Shown here in pieces: positions 42,258-51,512 of a DNA stretch of 64,000 bases. Every line of letters begins with the position of its first letter. Position 1 is the stretch's first letter. The DNA lies in the NCBI GenBank assembly GCA_031421635.1, contig JANOPA010000066.1:1-64000 (forward strand), given 5' to 3'. The notes below the pieces were generated by a model. That model searched no databases and was not told the origin of the DNA. It saw only the letters and a program-made list of their open reading frames with translations. Position numbers and translations under genes: made by a program. This stretch comes from JAPOKJ01 sp031421635. Its GTDB lineage: Bacteria > Pseudomonadota > Gammaproteobacteria > Burkholderiales > Burkholderiaceae_E.

Positions 42258-45200
42258 TTACAAGAAGCTTTGTGCGATCTTCAAGTACCAACTCATCCCC
42301 ATTTGCTCAAACGGTAATATTGCGGCCTGTGCAAATTGTTTCGCCTCGAGAGGGCTTCCGCCCGCAAAAGCGATTCGAGCTCGCATCAAGTGATTGAGAG
42401 CAAGTTCGCGATCAGAGTCTCGTCTCCTGCCGGTGTGATCGGCAATTCGCAGATAATGCTCCGAACGCTCACGCTGCCCGCTCTTGGCAGCGTGCCAAGC
42501 TAGCGCACGGCAACCCATTGCGAGGCCATGAGTGTCTTCGGCTCTCGCGCGCACAAAAAGTCTCGCCGCAAAACCTCTTGCCTTCTTGTTCAAGCCCAAA
42601 TGGGTCGTTGCTTCAACTAACCAACCGTAATTGAGCGATGTTGATACCGCTCCGCCTCGCTCTTCAATCCAATCGGTCGAGTCCGTCAAGGTACTCAGTG
42701 CCATCTCGGATTGGTCGCGGGCCCAAGCCCCACATGCACTGAGCGCTCGGCCCATTGCAACAAGATAGCGGCTTCGACATTGCAAGGCGATATCGGCACC
42801 TTCCAAGCCAAGAGCTTGCGCATCGTCCCATCGCCCCTGCCAAAGCGCTACCGCACAGATCAGCTCTTTAATGGAGGCTTTAACAATGTGAGTCTTCTCA
42901 CCGAGTAAATGCAAGGCTTCCTCAAAACCCTCTTCGGCAAGGTCGAACCTACCCTTGTCGCCAAAGGAGTAGGCCATTCGGGCTAAGGTATAGGCAGACC
43001 CAATCGCAATCCCGCTTCCAGGGCGGCTTTGTTGACGCTTGCTTTCTACCGCCTCTCGCATAAGCGGTTCCGAAAGATCATAACGTCCAGCCGAAGCGAG
43101 AGCTTGGCCCAGTGTTGCCTTAATTTGCGCCACAAGTCGAAGGTCATCGCCTGCTTCAGCTTCCCTTAGCGCTCGACGTGAGTGGTGGACTGCTGCCTTG
43201 GGCCTGCCTTTTCCGTAGTTAACGTATCCTAACCAGTACTCCGCTCGGGCCAAGGCATTCGAATCGCCGACCTCTTGAGCGAGCCTTGCTGCGCGCTCGA
43301 AACGTTCAAGTCCATGTGTAGTGTCGAGGGGATCAAACACACAGGCTTGGGCCAGTTTTTGGGCGATTCCACACCAGCGTAGTTTTAGATCATTTGAGAG
43401 CGGCTCAATTTCATCTAGTGAGCGCAAGGCTACTAGATACTGTGCACGAGCTCGATCAAGCGCCATCGAGTGAAGGGCTCGGTCGCCCGCCTTTTCTGCA
43501 TATATCCAAGCGCGTTCGTGATCACCCGCTGCATCACAGTGGTAGGACATTTCCTCCACCTCAAGCATTGCCCCTCGAGCAAGGGCGGCGGACTCGAGTG
43601 CATCTGCCACCTTGAGATGTAGCGCACGTCGATAGCCAAGGTCGACCGTGGCGTATGCCGCGTCACGGGTCAAGATGTGTTTGAAGCGGATCGTGTCATG
43701 CGCCTCATCCAATTGCCAAAAATCTTTCTCTGCGAGTTCCGCGATCATTTTCGAATCGAGGGTGTCGCCTAAAATTTCTTGCAACATCGAAATTTGTAAT
43801 AATGTTCCGATCACCGAGGCCACTTGGAGCACGTTGGCTTGCGCCTCGGGTAGCCGCGAAATGCGCGAAGCCACCAATGAGTTTATCCAGGCAGCGGCCG
43901 CTCGATCAACCAACGACGAAAGCCCTTCATCACCCGCCACATGACACAACTCCTCAATGTACAGAGGGCTACCACCGGAAAGGCGATAGATTTCTTGTGC
44001 GACAAAGGGATTCACTCTGGGCGCCAAGACCGCGATGGCCCGATCACTTTCACTTGGGCTCAAGGGCCTTAAGTCATGAGTGAAGCGGGTTTCAATAATT
44101 TGATCGTCTTCATCCAGAGGCCTCGTCGCAATGAGTATGAAGATGGAAAAAGGCCTCTCCATTAGCGACGCCAGGGCGCTCCGACTGGCATCGTCTACCC
44201 ATTGCCAGTCGTCTAGTATGAGGACCAGCCTCCGACTCCTGGAAACGATATCGAGCAAATTCAATAGCTCACTGACGTTGACCGCTTTCGAAGTTTTTTT
44301 GGCATCGCTTGCGTCAAATGTTCCATACACCGCGTTGACGAGTGATTCGTATTCCGCAGCCCTGTCTCCGGCAAGAAGGTGTAATGCTTGATGTGCGACT
44401 TGACGATTCTCTAAGTTAGAAGCAGACGCTCGCCACCCTAAAGCCGCCTTGACCCAATGAAAAAATGGCTGGAACGGCTGAGCGCCAAGGTAGCCCTCAC
44501 AATAGCCCCGCAAGACTTGGAAGGAGTCGCCCTGGATTCGTTGCCGGAACTCATTGACGACACGGGTTTTGCCGATACCGGCCTCGCCGCGAATAAGAGC
44601 CAGAGTGACTTTGTGGGCTGGTGCCTGTTCGACAGTTTCGCAAAGTTCTCTGAGAACGTCGTCTCGCCCAATACAAGCGTTTGTATTGGGCGGGTTGGAG
44701 TCCTGCTGCCGAGGCGTGCTGCCCCTGCCCTCGATTCGCGAAATGCGCAGGACCTCTTTGCGACCGCGAATGGCGACTCGATGCATTTCTTTCAGGTCGA
44801 AATGGCGTGCTTGAGGGCCTAGTGTTTCGTTGCTAATCAAGATTTCGCCACTTAGGGCCATGCTGCAAAGGCGTGCCGCAGTATTGGGCACTTCACCAAC
44901 CACGTCGTAGCGACCGCGTTCGACATCTCCTTCAATGAGTAGGAGTAACCCCGCGTGTACTCCAGAATGCATTTGTAAAGATTGGGTCGAATGTCGATGG
45001 CCAACCTGTACGGAGGAGATCGCTAGATGTAAATCGATTGCAGCTTCGACTGCTCGACGGCCATCGTCCTCGCGCGTTTCCAGGTGTCCGAAAAGGGCTA
45101 AGAGCCCATCGCCTTGCAATCGCGCAACAATACCCCCGTGCTTCGGAATGATGGTTCTCGACAGCGCCCTAAATTTCTCCATCAACTCGGCATAGGACTC

Positions 45201-45383
45201 TGGCGCTAGGCTTTCAGCGAGTTCTGAGGAGCCAGAAATGTCGGCAAAAAGAACTGTAACGTAGCGTCGTCGCCCTTTTGGGAGGTTTTTTAGCTCAGAA
45301 TGATCCTTTATCAGGGAATTCATTTCGGACCTAGCCAAATTAGTGAACGCAAATCGCCGGTAAAAAACAGGCAATGCAGACAT
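42258..45383 (-). CDS. class III adenylate/guanylate cyclase - AAA ATPase - TPR regulator
   Basis: A 1041-residue signalling protein. Residues about 40-225 form a class III cyclase domain: F-A-D-I-S-G (first metal Asp), G-D-G-L-L-A-L-F-G (second metal Asp) and V-V-G-E-V-P-N-T-A-A-R-L. Residues about 235-560 form a STAND-like ATPase: G-E-A-G-I-G-K-T-R (Walker A) and L-I-L-D-D-W-Q-W-V-D-D (Walker B). The C-terminal 480 residues are helical TPR repeats. ATG 45323 (residue 21), after AGG, is a possible start. It converges on the giant oxidase gene, 70 bp apart. Such proteins are typically large signalling hubs; product cAMP or cGMP cannot be told apart by eye. Confidence 0.88.
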   Translation of the reverse strand: MSALPVFYRRFAFTNLARSEMNSLIKDHSELKNLPKGRRRYVTVLFADISGSSELAESLAPESYAELMEKFRALSRTIIPKHGGIVARLQGDGLLALFGHLETREDDGRRAVEAAIDLHLAISSVQVGHRHSTQSLQMHSGVHAGLLLLIEGDVERGRYDVVGEVPNTAARLCSMALSGEILISNETLGPQARHFDLKEMHRVAIRGRKEVLRISRIEGRGSTPRQQDSNPPNTNACIGRDDVLRELCETVEQAPAHKVTLALIRGEAGIGKTRVVNEFRQRIQGDSFQVLRGYCEGYLGAQPFQPFFHWVKAALGWRASASNLENRQVAHQALHLLAGDRAAEYESLVNAVYGTFDASDAKKTSKAVNVSELLNLLDIVSRSRRLVLILDDWQWVDDASRSALASLMERPFSIFILIATRPLDEDDQIIETRFTHDLRPLSPSESDRAIAVLAPRVNPFVAQEIYRLSGGSPLYIEELCHVAGDEGLSSLVDRAAAAWINSLVASRISRLPEAQANVLQVASVIGTLLQISMLQEILGDTLDSKMIAELAEKDFWQLDEAHDTIRFKHILTRDAAYATVDLGYRRALHLKVADALESAALARGAMLEVEEMSYHCDAAGDHERAWIYAEKAGDRALHSMALDRARAQYLVALRSLDEIEPLSNDLKLRWCGIAQKLAQACVFDPLDTTHGLERFERAARLAQEVGDSNALARAEYWLGYVNYGKGRPKAAVHHSRRALREAEAGDDLRLVAQIKATLGQALASAGRYDLSEPLMREAVESKRQQSRPGSGIAIGSAYTLARMAYSFGDKGRFDLAEEGFEEALHLLGEKTHIVKASIKELICAVALWQGRWDDAQALGLEGADIALQCRSRYLVAMGRALSACGAWARDQSEMALSTLTDSTDWIEERGGAVSTSLNYGWLVEATTHLGLNKKARGFAARLFVRARAEDTHGLAMGCRALAWHAAKSGQRERSEHYLRIADHTGRRRDSDRELALNHLMRARIAFAGGSPLEAKQFAQAAILPFEQMGMSWYLKIAQSFL

Positions 45384-45530
45384 TCAAATTAAACCGAGCT
45401 GACCCATTCGTTGGCCGAGTATCGGCTACTCGGTGACAACAGAGGTCAATATACTCCAAGATTTGACGGCGCAGGGTGTCTCCGTGTGCGCTTGGGGCCT
45501 CGTTCTTCAGAATGTGAGCGGACCGAAAAG

Positions 45531-46460
45531 TTACTTTGCCGCAGCGACCATGTATTCGACAGCTGCTTTCAAGTCAGCCTCCGAAGCCGTCGAGCCACCC
45601 TTTGGGGGCATCGCACCCTTGCCATTCGTCACGCTTGCCACCAATGCAGTTAAACCCGACTTAATGCGCGGCTCCCAAGCGACCTTGTCACCCAACTTGG
45701 GGGAGCCAGGAAAATTGCCGCCTGCTGCATGGCACACGGCACAAGCGCCTTCAACCAGCACTTTGCCCGCATTTCCAGCGGCGGCAGGTGTCGCAGCAAG
45801 CGCCGCGGGAATTGCGACTGCCGCTGCTACTGCAACGGGTACGACCGCACTTGCCACAGCAGGAGTGGCGCTAGCGGCCGGAGCTGCCTTAGGATCTTCA
45901 AATTTGGCACCGGCGGCATTGGCCATGTAAGCCACTGCACGACCGATTTCGATATCGTCCCAGTCACCGCCACTTTGGGCGGCCATATTGCCCTTGCCTT
46001 TGAGAGACGAATTCCAAAGCGCATCGAAGCCACTTTTTAGTCTTGGCGCCCAGGCGGCCACGTCGCCAAACTTGGGTGAGCCGACCGTGCCCTCTTTGTG
46101 GCAAGTTGCGCAATTCGCGTTATAGACCTCTTGGCCGGATTTGAGTTTGCTTAAATCGCCGGGCACTTTGAGCACATGGCCCGCTACAGGCTGGATGCGG
46201 GCGCCGATCGATTCGGCCGTGGCAACCTCAGTACCGGCGCCAGGACGCTTGCCTGAAACGACATAGTTCGCCAAAAGCATAATAATGATGATGGGCAGCA
46301 CAAGGGCTAGCAGAACTACCACAATGAGTTGCTTCGGTGTCTTGACGAAAGACTCGCCTTCTTCGTGGTGGTCGCCTTTATGCTCCACCGTGTGATGTCC
46401 GGCCGTTTGGTGTCCGGCCGTTTGGCTCACGCCGGTCTGGTGTTTGTTGCCGCTACTCAT
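45531..46460 (-). CDS. di-haem c-type cytochrome
   Basis: A 309-residue membrane-anchored cytochrome of the c5 type. A single membrane segment (about residues 35-60, LIVVVLLALVLPIIIIMLLAN) follows a His-rich N-terminus. Two class I cytochrome domains follow, each with one haem-c motif: C-A-T-C-H near residue 118 and C-A-V-C-H near residue 240. They are joined by an Ala/Pro/Val-rich linker. Distal Met ligands appear in N-M-A-A-Q-S and A-M-P-P-K-G-G. Probable periplasmic electron carrier between the bc1 complex or dehydrogenases and terminal oxidases; common in Burkholderiales. Confidence 0.92.
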   Translation of the reverse strand: MSSGNKHQTGVSQTAGHQTAGHHTVEHKGDHHEEGESFVKTPKQLIVVVLLALVLPIIIIMLLANYVVSGKRPGAGTEVATAESIGARIQPVAGHVLKVPGDLSKLKSGQEVYNANCATCHKEGTVGSPKFGDVAAWAPRLKSGFDALWNSSLKGKGNMAAQSGGDWDDIEIGRAVAYMANAAGAKFEDPKAAPAASATPAVASAVVPVAVAAAVAIPAALAATPAAAGNAGKVLVEGACAVCHAAGGNFPGSPKLGDKVAWEPRIKSGLTALVASVTNGKGAMPPKGGSTASEADLKAAVEYMVAAAK

Positions 46461-46629
46461 ATTCGCTACTCTTGTGATTTCGATCTTGTGATTTCAAATG
46501 TGCCGCGCGAGGTGTTTCGGGGCAAATGAACGTGTCAAACCCTCGATTATAAAGCTATCGGCTTTAATACGGCGTATCCGGGTGGCTAGACATGAGATAA
46601 TTGGTGGCACGGTGCAGCTTTTGCGCTTA

Positions 46630-46705
46630 GCGACTGTAGCTCAATGGATAGAGTACTGGCCTCCGAAGCCAGGGGTTGTGGGTTCGATCCCCGCCAGTCG
46701 CGCCA
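46630..46705 (+). tRNA. tRNA-Arg (anticodon CCG)
   Basis: A 76-nt cloverleaf with CCA encoded. Acceptor GCGACTG pairs with CAGTCGC (46695-46701); anticodon stem CTGGC/GCCAG (46656-46660 and 46668-46672) holds loop CTCCGAA with anticodon CCG at 46663-46665, reading arginine codon CGG. The T arm contains GGTTCGATCC. D arm and spacing are regular. Confidence 0.96.
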
Positions 46706-46816
46706 AATACCTCGTCCTTGCTCACCCTGAGTGCATCTCGATTTCCGAAGCGCATGGCTATTTCGGGGCGATGTGACCACCCACCAACAATGCCAGAGGT
46801 GGGCTGTGACCTTAGA

Positions 46817-47206
46817 TCACCCTCGAACAAACAGTGTCTCTAGGGCATCCTCACCAACTTGTCGACTCCAGTGGCCGTGCACCTTGGCGTCAAACTCGAC
46901 CCCATCAGGAAGTACGTCGGCAGAGTAAAAGTGTTGGCCAGGCTTAAAAACCTTCGAGCTACCGTCCTGTAAACCAATCTCCATCTGGCCGCTCAAGATA
47001 AACACCCATTGTGGGATACCGGTGCAATGAAACTGGCTACGAAACCCGACGGGGCTGCGCCGCAACTGCAAGCCAGCACTTGGCACTAAGCAAGACAGCA
47101 TCGTTTGGGGGCTGCCTTCGGCTAGTTCAAGCTGTTCCTCTTTAAACCTAGCGCGACCATCCTTATCGGTGTAGAGCACGGTCTTTACGAAATGGTCCAT
47201 GGGCAT
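46817..47206 (-). CDS. cupin domain protein
   Basis: A 129-residue single cupin. The double-stranded beta-helix core is visible: G-I-P-Q-W-V-F-I-L-S-G-Q-M-E-I-G-L-Q-D-G, then F-K-P-G-Q-H-F-Y-S-A-D. Only some of the classical metal-ligand residues are present: H in F-H-C-T-G (motif 1), H near 97 and H in K-V-H-G-H (motif 2 region). Ligand unknown. Sits between tRNA-Arg and the DUF1501 gene on the minus strand, 28 bp from the DUF1501 stop, so co-transcription is likely. Confidence 0.8.
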   Translation of the reverse strand: MPMDHFVKTVLYTDKDGRARFKEEQLELAEGSPQTMLSCLVPSAGLQLRRSPVGFRSQFHCTGIPQWVFILSGQMEIGLQDGSSKVFKPGQHFYSADVLPDGVEFDAKVHGHWSRQVGEDALETLFVRG

Positions 47207-47234
47207 CCTGCAGGAATCGTTGCGTGAGCGCAGA

Positions 47235-48647
47235 TTAAGCCATAAAGCCTAGGTCTGGCGTCGCAAAGCGATTGAGCGTTGAAAAAATGGTTGGCATCTC
47301 GGTGGGGGCTACACCAAACCAGCGCGCCATGCTTGCTGCCATTTGCTCGACTGAGGTGCTTGGAATCCATACGCCCTGTTGGCCCACGTCGTCCGACCCC
47401 CCTAAGTTCAAATCGGGGAAGGTTCCGTACAGATTGCCGCCTTTTACGGACCCACCGACGACAAAATGATGGCTACCCCAGCCATGGTCTGAGCCCTTAC
47501 CATTGCTTTGAAAATTGCGACCAAAATCGGAGGCACTGAATAGAGTCACATTGTTGCTGACACCCATAGTGACGGTCGCGTCGTAAAAGGCCGAGACTGC
47601 CGCACTGATCTCGCCGAACAGTTGGTTCTGTCGATTGAGTTGATCATCTCCGTGCGTGTCGAAGCCACCGATGGAAACGAACAGGGTCTGGCGCTTGACG
47701 CCGAGTGCCTGCCTCGCGCCGATCAGGCGTGCGGCCATTTTCAACTGATTGCCAATGCCCGAGTCGGGAAAGTTGTTGGCGAACCTGGTCGCTTCGATCG
47801 CGGCGCTGACACTCTTCTGGTTTTCGATCGAGCGATTGATGGCGCCAATCCATGCCTGCTCAAAAACATTCGCTCGGGTACTGGTGAGCATCTCCGAAAG
47901 GGATACCGAGAAAGGGTCATTCGTCGCTGGCTTGTAAAAGTCAAAGCCCAGACGGCCACTCGGAGCCACTTTGTAAGAACTCAGGGTGTTGCCATTCTCC
48001 CAAAGATTATTGCCCGCCAAAGAAATCATGGTGGCGCTTCGATTGGAGTTACTGGACTGCAAAAGATCGGCCAATCGTCCCGCCCAACCGGTACGCCCCA
48101 CGCCTTCGGATATTGCGCTTTGCCACTGTGACTGCTGGTCACTATGCGAAAACAAGTTGGGGGGCAGGGCCACTGACCGTGAATCCCACTGCGCCTTGGT
48201 GACGGGAGCCGCCAAGGGACCCACATTGGTGACGAAAGCCGCCTTGCCGTTCTTGAACAGGTTTTGCATTCCGGTCATTGTGGGATGCAGGGCGAACGGT
48301 GCTCCACCCGTATTCGCGGGGGTGATTCCCAGCAGTGAAGCTTGGGGAAGGGCCAGCACGCCGCGGGCACGTTGGTACTGAGCAAAGCGACCGGCATCGG
48401 TCGGAATCAAAAGGTTGTTGGCGTCATTACCCCCAAACATAAAGATACACACCAGGCATCGATAGTCTTCGACTGCTTGCGCTTGGGCCGATGGCACCAG
48501 TGCGTTTCCGGCCGCAGCGCCAAGACGCTCAAGCAGCCCCATTTGGTCCAGTGCCGACATTCCTGTACCGCCCATGCCGGTGGCTGCGACCGCTTTCAGA
48601 AACTGACGGCGAGACTTTGATGGCGATTTTTGTGGGGCTTGACTCAT
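47235..48647 (-). CDS. DUF1501 domain-containing protein
   Basis: A 470-residue protein of the DUF1501 family, exported by the Tat system: S-R-R-Q-F-L-K-A-V-A-A-T-G-M is a textbook twin-arginine signal. The mature region has the family's alkaline-phosphatase-like fold segments (L-V-C-I-F-M-F-G-G-N-D-A-N-N and F-D-T-H-G-D-Q, T-L-F-S-A-S-D-F-G-R, S-D-H-G-W-G-S-H-H-F-V-V). It follows the DUF1800 gene; the two families almost always occur together, and their function is not established, though a sulfatase-like or extracellular-polymer role has been suggested from the fold. Confidence 0.92.
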   Translation of the reverse strand: MSQAPQKSPSKSRRQFLKAVAATGMGGTGMSALDQMGLLERLGAAAGNALVPSAQAQAVEDYRCLVCIFMFGGNDANNLLIPTDAGRFAQYQRARGVLALPQASLLGITPANTGGAPFALHPTMTGMQNLFKNGKAAFVTNVGPLAAPVTKAQWDSRSVALPPNLFSHSDQQSQWQSAISEGVGRTGWAGRLADLLQSSNSNRSATMISLAGNNLWENGNTLSSYKVAPSGRLGFDFYKPATNDPFSVSLSEMLTSTRANVFEQAWIGAINRSIENQKSVSAAIEATRFANNFPDSGIGNQLKMAARLIGARQALGVKRQTLFVSIGGFDTHGDDQLNRQNQLFGEISAAVSAFYDATVTMGVSNNVTLFSASDFGRNFQSNGKGSDHGWGSHHFVVGGSVKGGNLYGTFPDLNLGGSDDVGQQGVWIPSTSVEQMAASMARWFGVAPTEMPTIFSTLNRFATPDLGFMA

Positions 48648-48711
48648 AGTGTGCGCTTCAAGATTAGGTGTTGAGAGTGACGAGGAATACGGATGGGGCG
48701 GCCGACGATAT

Positions 48712-50553
48712 CTAGCGCTGAATCACAAATTCGGGCGCGATCATTGCAAGACTCAGAGCCATCTTGATACGCTCGACGCGCAGCTTCGGGTCGATAGAAT
48801 TAATGGCGCGCATAAACGATGTTCTGGTGTCGGATTTCATGCTGTTGTTCATGAAGAGCAGGTTGATGTGATCGATCAAGCTCGCGGCATCTGCCGCGAT
48901 CCCATCCCACGCCACGAAGTCGAACTTGATGCGATGATCCTCCGGGCCGGAGCCCTTAAAGCCACCGTCACGAATCACCCCGGCAAAGAAGTTGATACCA
49001 CCCACCACCGTGGTGTCTGTCGTGATTTGAAACTCGGGCGAGTACAGGCCAGCGGCTGCGATAGCCCCTACCGCACGAAAATCTGGAGAAAAGAAATTGA
49101 ACACGGAGGGTGCCAAGAGCGGACTTTGTCCGAGTGCGCTGTCAGCACTGTCGAGATGCCAAATATTGGTATGGCCAGAACTTGAGGCAGACCTCATCGC
49201 TCTCAACAAATTGGCGAACCGAATCACGGGTTCACGTTGCTTGCCGGCCTGATCGCCTACCGCGATGGCCGGATCGCGAGCTTCCTTGTCGAGAAGAATG
49301 GCGCGCAGGACCGACTTTAAATCACCCCTTACGCCCGCGCCATTGTTATTAAAGAGGGTTGCGATACGTTGGATATAGGCCGGACTGGGATTGCTGGTCA
49401 CAAGTCGTTGGATGAGGCGGCGAGAAACAAATGGAGCCACATTGGGATGATTCGCAATCGAGTCCAAGGCCGTTTGCAGGTCTTGCTGAGGTGTTTGACC
49501 CGCGGGGATGGTGACGCCATCCAGGATTGGTTTTGCGGCCGTTGAATGCTTGCTCGCCCAGGCTTGCATAGGCACCGTCCAGTTCTCTTCACCGTTGTGA
49601 AAAGCGTCCGCCTTAGCGGTGTCGCGCCCACCAAAACTCCAGCCCGAGAAAGCCTTCGCGAAACCTTTGACGACGTCCTCACTGTAGGTGGGGATCGTTT
49701 TACCGTCCGCGTCCTTGAGCGGCGTGCCATCCAAGTTGAGCTTCACCAACCCAATCGAAAATAACTGGAGCACTTCGCGCGCAAAATTCTCGTTGGGATG
49801 TGTGCCTTTGGCAGGATCCTCCTTCTCAGATTCCACCATGTTCAAGTAGTAACCCATCGCGGGATGCAGGGCTACCGTTTCAAGCACTTGCCGGTAGTTT
49901 CCAAAGGCCTGTGCATTCAGCATGTCAAGGTAGGAAGACATCGCTTGCGGATTCAAGTCAGGCGCGACGTTCGAGATTACAAAGATCTGGTTCAAGCCAA
50001 AGGCCACACGTGCGCGCAACTGATCTTCTCCGAAGAGCCACTGTTGCCAGATGGCCTCGTAGCTCATCTCATCGGTGGGCTTACCGCTTTTCTCACGCGG
50101 CGCCTGTGCGCTTACATACGCCAAATGTGACTTGGCAGGGAGTGAAAATTGGTGGTCCAGCCATTTATCGAATCCGGCTTGTTGAACTTGCACAACTTCG
50201 GCAACCGATACTGCGCCAAAAGTTGCTTGGGTCAGGAAGCGAATCGCGTCGGTTCCGCTGGGCTGGGCTTCTGCCGGTAGTGGAGTGAGTTTCAAACTTG
50301 CAACCGAGCTGACCGGGCCAAGCGTGCCCTCTTGCGATTTGATGATTGGAGGAGGTGCCTCAGTCGCAGCCGCGCTGTTGCTACTACCTCCGCTACACCC
50401 CGCGAGCAGGGAAAGAGTCATGAGCGAGACCAGCAAGGCAGCGGGAATCCAAGCGGGCGACGTGTTTTGACGGACAGCGAAAGTTTGCGCGGGCATTGCA
50501 GCGATTCCATGTTGCTTCCCGGCTGGAATCGTGGAGATCATGGTACTTGCCAT
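48712..50553 (-). CDS. DUF1800 domain-containing lipoprotein
   Basis: A 613-residue DUF1800 protein, the usual partner of DUF1501. A signal with lipobox-like L-L-A-G-C near residue 53 suggests lipid anchoring; the first 35 residues before it are atypical and the true start may be internal. Landmarks: F-L-T-Q-A-T-F-G-A, W-Q-Q-W-L-F-G-E-D-Q-L-R-A-R-V-A-F-G, N-E-N-F-A-R-E-V-L-Q-L-F-S-I-G and V-F-N-F-F-S-P-D-F-R. First gene of the DUF1800-DUF1501-cupin unit, 64 bp before DUF1501. Confidence 0.9.
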   Translation of the reverse strand: MASTMISTIPAGKQHGIAAMPAQTFAVRQNTSPAWIPAALLVSLMTLSLLAGCSGGSSNSAAATEAPPPIIKSQEGTLGPVSSVASLKLTPLPAEAQPSGTDAIRFLTQATFGAVSVAEVVQVQQAGFDKWLDHQFSLPAKSHLAYVSAQAPREKSGKPTDEMSYEAIWQQWLFGEDQLRARVAFGLNQIFVISNVAPDLNPQAMSSYLDMLNAQAFGNYRQVLETVALHPAMGYYLNMVESEKEDPAKGTHPNENFAREVLQLFSIGLVKLNLDGTPLKDADGKTIPTYSEDVVKGFAKAFSGWSFGGRDTAKADAFHNGEENWTVPMQAWASKHSTAAKPILDGVTIPAGQTPQQDLQTALDSIANHPNVAPFVSRRLIQRLVTSNPSPAYIQRIATLFNNNGAGVRGDLKSVLRAILLDKEARDPAIAVGDQAGKQREPVIRFANLLRAMRSASSSGHTNIWHLDSADSALGQSPLLAPSVFNFFSPDFRAVGAIAAAGLYSPEFQITTDTTVVGGINFFAGVIRDGGFKGSGPEDHRIKFDFVAWDGIAADAASLIDHINLLFMNNSMKSDTRTSFMRAINSIDPKLRVERIKMALSLAMIAPEFVIQR

Positions 50554-50902
50554 GCTGTTGTAAGCCTTAACGGGTGAACCTGACTATCGACACCGTTCTT
50601 GTGACGGACTACCGAAATTTTCAGGAACAAGTTCACCGATGAGCAAAGTTTACCAATGCTTGACACTTTCCTTTCGATAAGCCCCCGCCGTTCAGATGCC
50701 CGCTTACGCCGCTGGTCAGTCCTGCGACCGTTTAGGTCGGTCGCAGGACCACTTAGGCCGAGGTTGAGACCCATCGATCCTCGCCATTGCTGGAAAACTT
50801 TCGCGAACGAGGCGCTTTGTGAGCATCGATATACTGTGACTTAAATTGAGATTGCAAGTGACTTCGATCTCGTATCCTGTTCCGTAAAAAAGTCGATGCC
50901 CC
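50554..50902. other. 349-bp intergenic region with divergent promoters
   Basis: Between the leftward DUF1800 gene and the rightward PaiB-like gene. No gene is supported. It holds a perfect 12-bp hairpin (50719-50749) described separately, and AT-richer stretches near 50640-50680 and 50830-50890 that would fit promoters on either strand. Confidence 0.5.
50719..50749. repeat. perfect 12-bp inverted repeat
   Basis: GTCCTGCGACCG (50719-50730), seven bases, CGGTCGCAGGAC (50738-50749). The stem is perfect and GC-rich but has no T-run on either side, so a terminator is not obvious; it may be an RNA hairpin, an operator or a mobile-element end. Confidence 0.75.
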
Positions 50903-51511
50903 ATGTATGTACCGAGTCATTTTGACGAAACACGCCCCGAGGTTCTTGACACCTTGATGGCGAATCACCCCCTGGCGACACTTGTGACCCTAGGGGCTCA
51001 AGGCTTGGAAGCCAATCACATTCCCCTGGCCGCTCGAAGAACCGCACAGGGTCAATTGGTACTGGAGGGCCATGTGGCGAGAGCGAACAAGCTTTGGCAG
51101 CAAGCCGGCCAGGATTTTCTAGTGGTTTTTCAGGGCGCCCAAACCTATGTCAGTCCGGCTTGGTACGCGAGTAAAAAGGAACATGGCAAAGTGGTGCCCA
51201 CCTGGAACTACGCCGTTGTGCACGCCCAGGGCAAGCTGATTGCGCATGACGACACCACGTGGTTGCAAGCGTTTTTGGCCGGGCTCACTCAAACTCATGA
51301 GGCCAGAGTGGGCTCAAGCTGGAAAATCACCGACGCTCCAGATGAATACATTGAGCAGCTTAAAAAGGCTATCGTCGGCATCGAAATTCCGGTGACCAGC
51401 ATGCTCGGTAAATGGAAAGTATCCCAGAACCGTCCGGCGACCGATCGCATGGGGGTAAAAGCGGCCTTAGAGCAACTCGATCCGCAGTCCGCAAAGCTGA
51501 TTCAAAGTTAG
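50903..51511 (+). CDS. FMN-binding negative transcriptional regulator (PaiB family)
   Basis: A 202-residue PaiB-like protein with the split-barrel flavin-binding fold. The N-terminal M-Y-V-P-S-H-F-D-E-T-R, followed by H-P-L-A-T-L-V-T and A-N-H-I-P-L, and the later N-Y-A-V-V-H-A-Q-G (flavin-site region) are diagnostic. The original PaiB of Bacillus was described as a repressor of sporulation genes; in proteobacteria the role is unclear. One base separates it from the following cystathionine beta-lyase gene, so the two are likely co-transcribed. Confidence 0.92.
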   Translation: MYVPSHFDETRPEVLDTLMANHPLATLVTLGAQGLEANHIPLAARRTAQGQLVLEGHVARANKLWQQAGQDFLVVFQGAQTYVSPAWYASKKEHGKVVPTWNYAVVHAQGKLIAHDDTTWLQAFLAGLTQTHEARVGSSWKITDAPDEYIEQLKKAIVGIEIPVTSMLGKWKVSQNRPATDRMGVKAALEQLDPQSAKLIQS

Positions 51512-51512
51512 T

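Noticed and set aside
46586..46830. Short frames over the tRNA-Arg gene
   Set aside because: They overlap the tRNA cloverleaf, and their translation contains the phrases typical of tRNA read as protein (GGDRTHNPWLRR).
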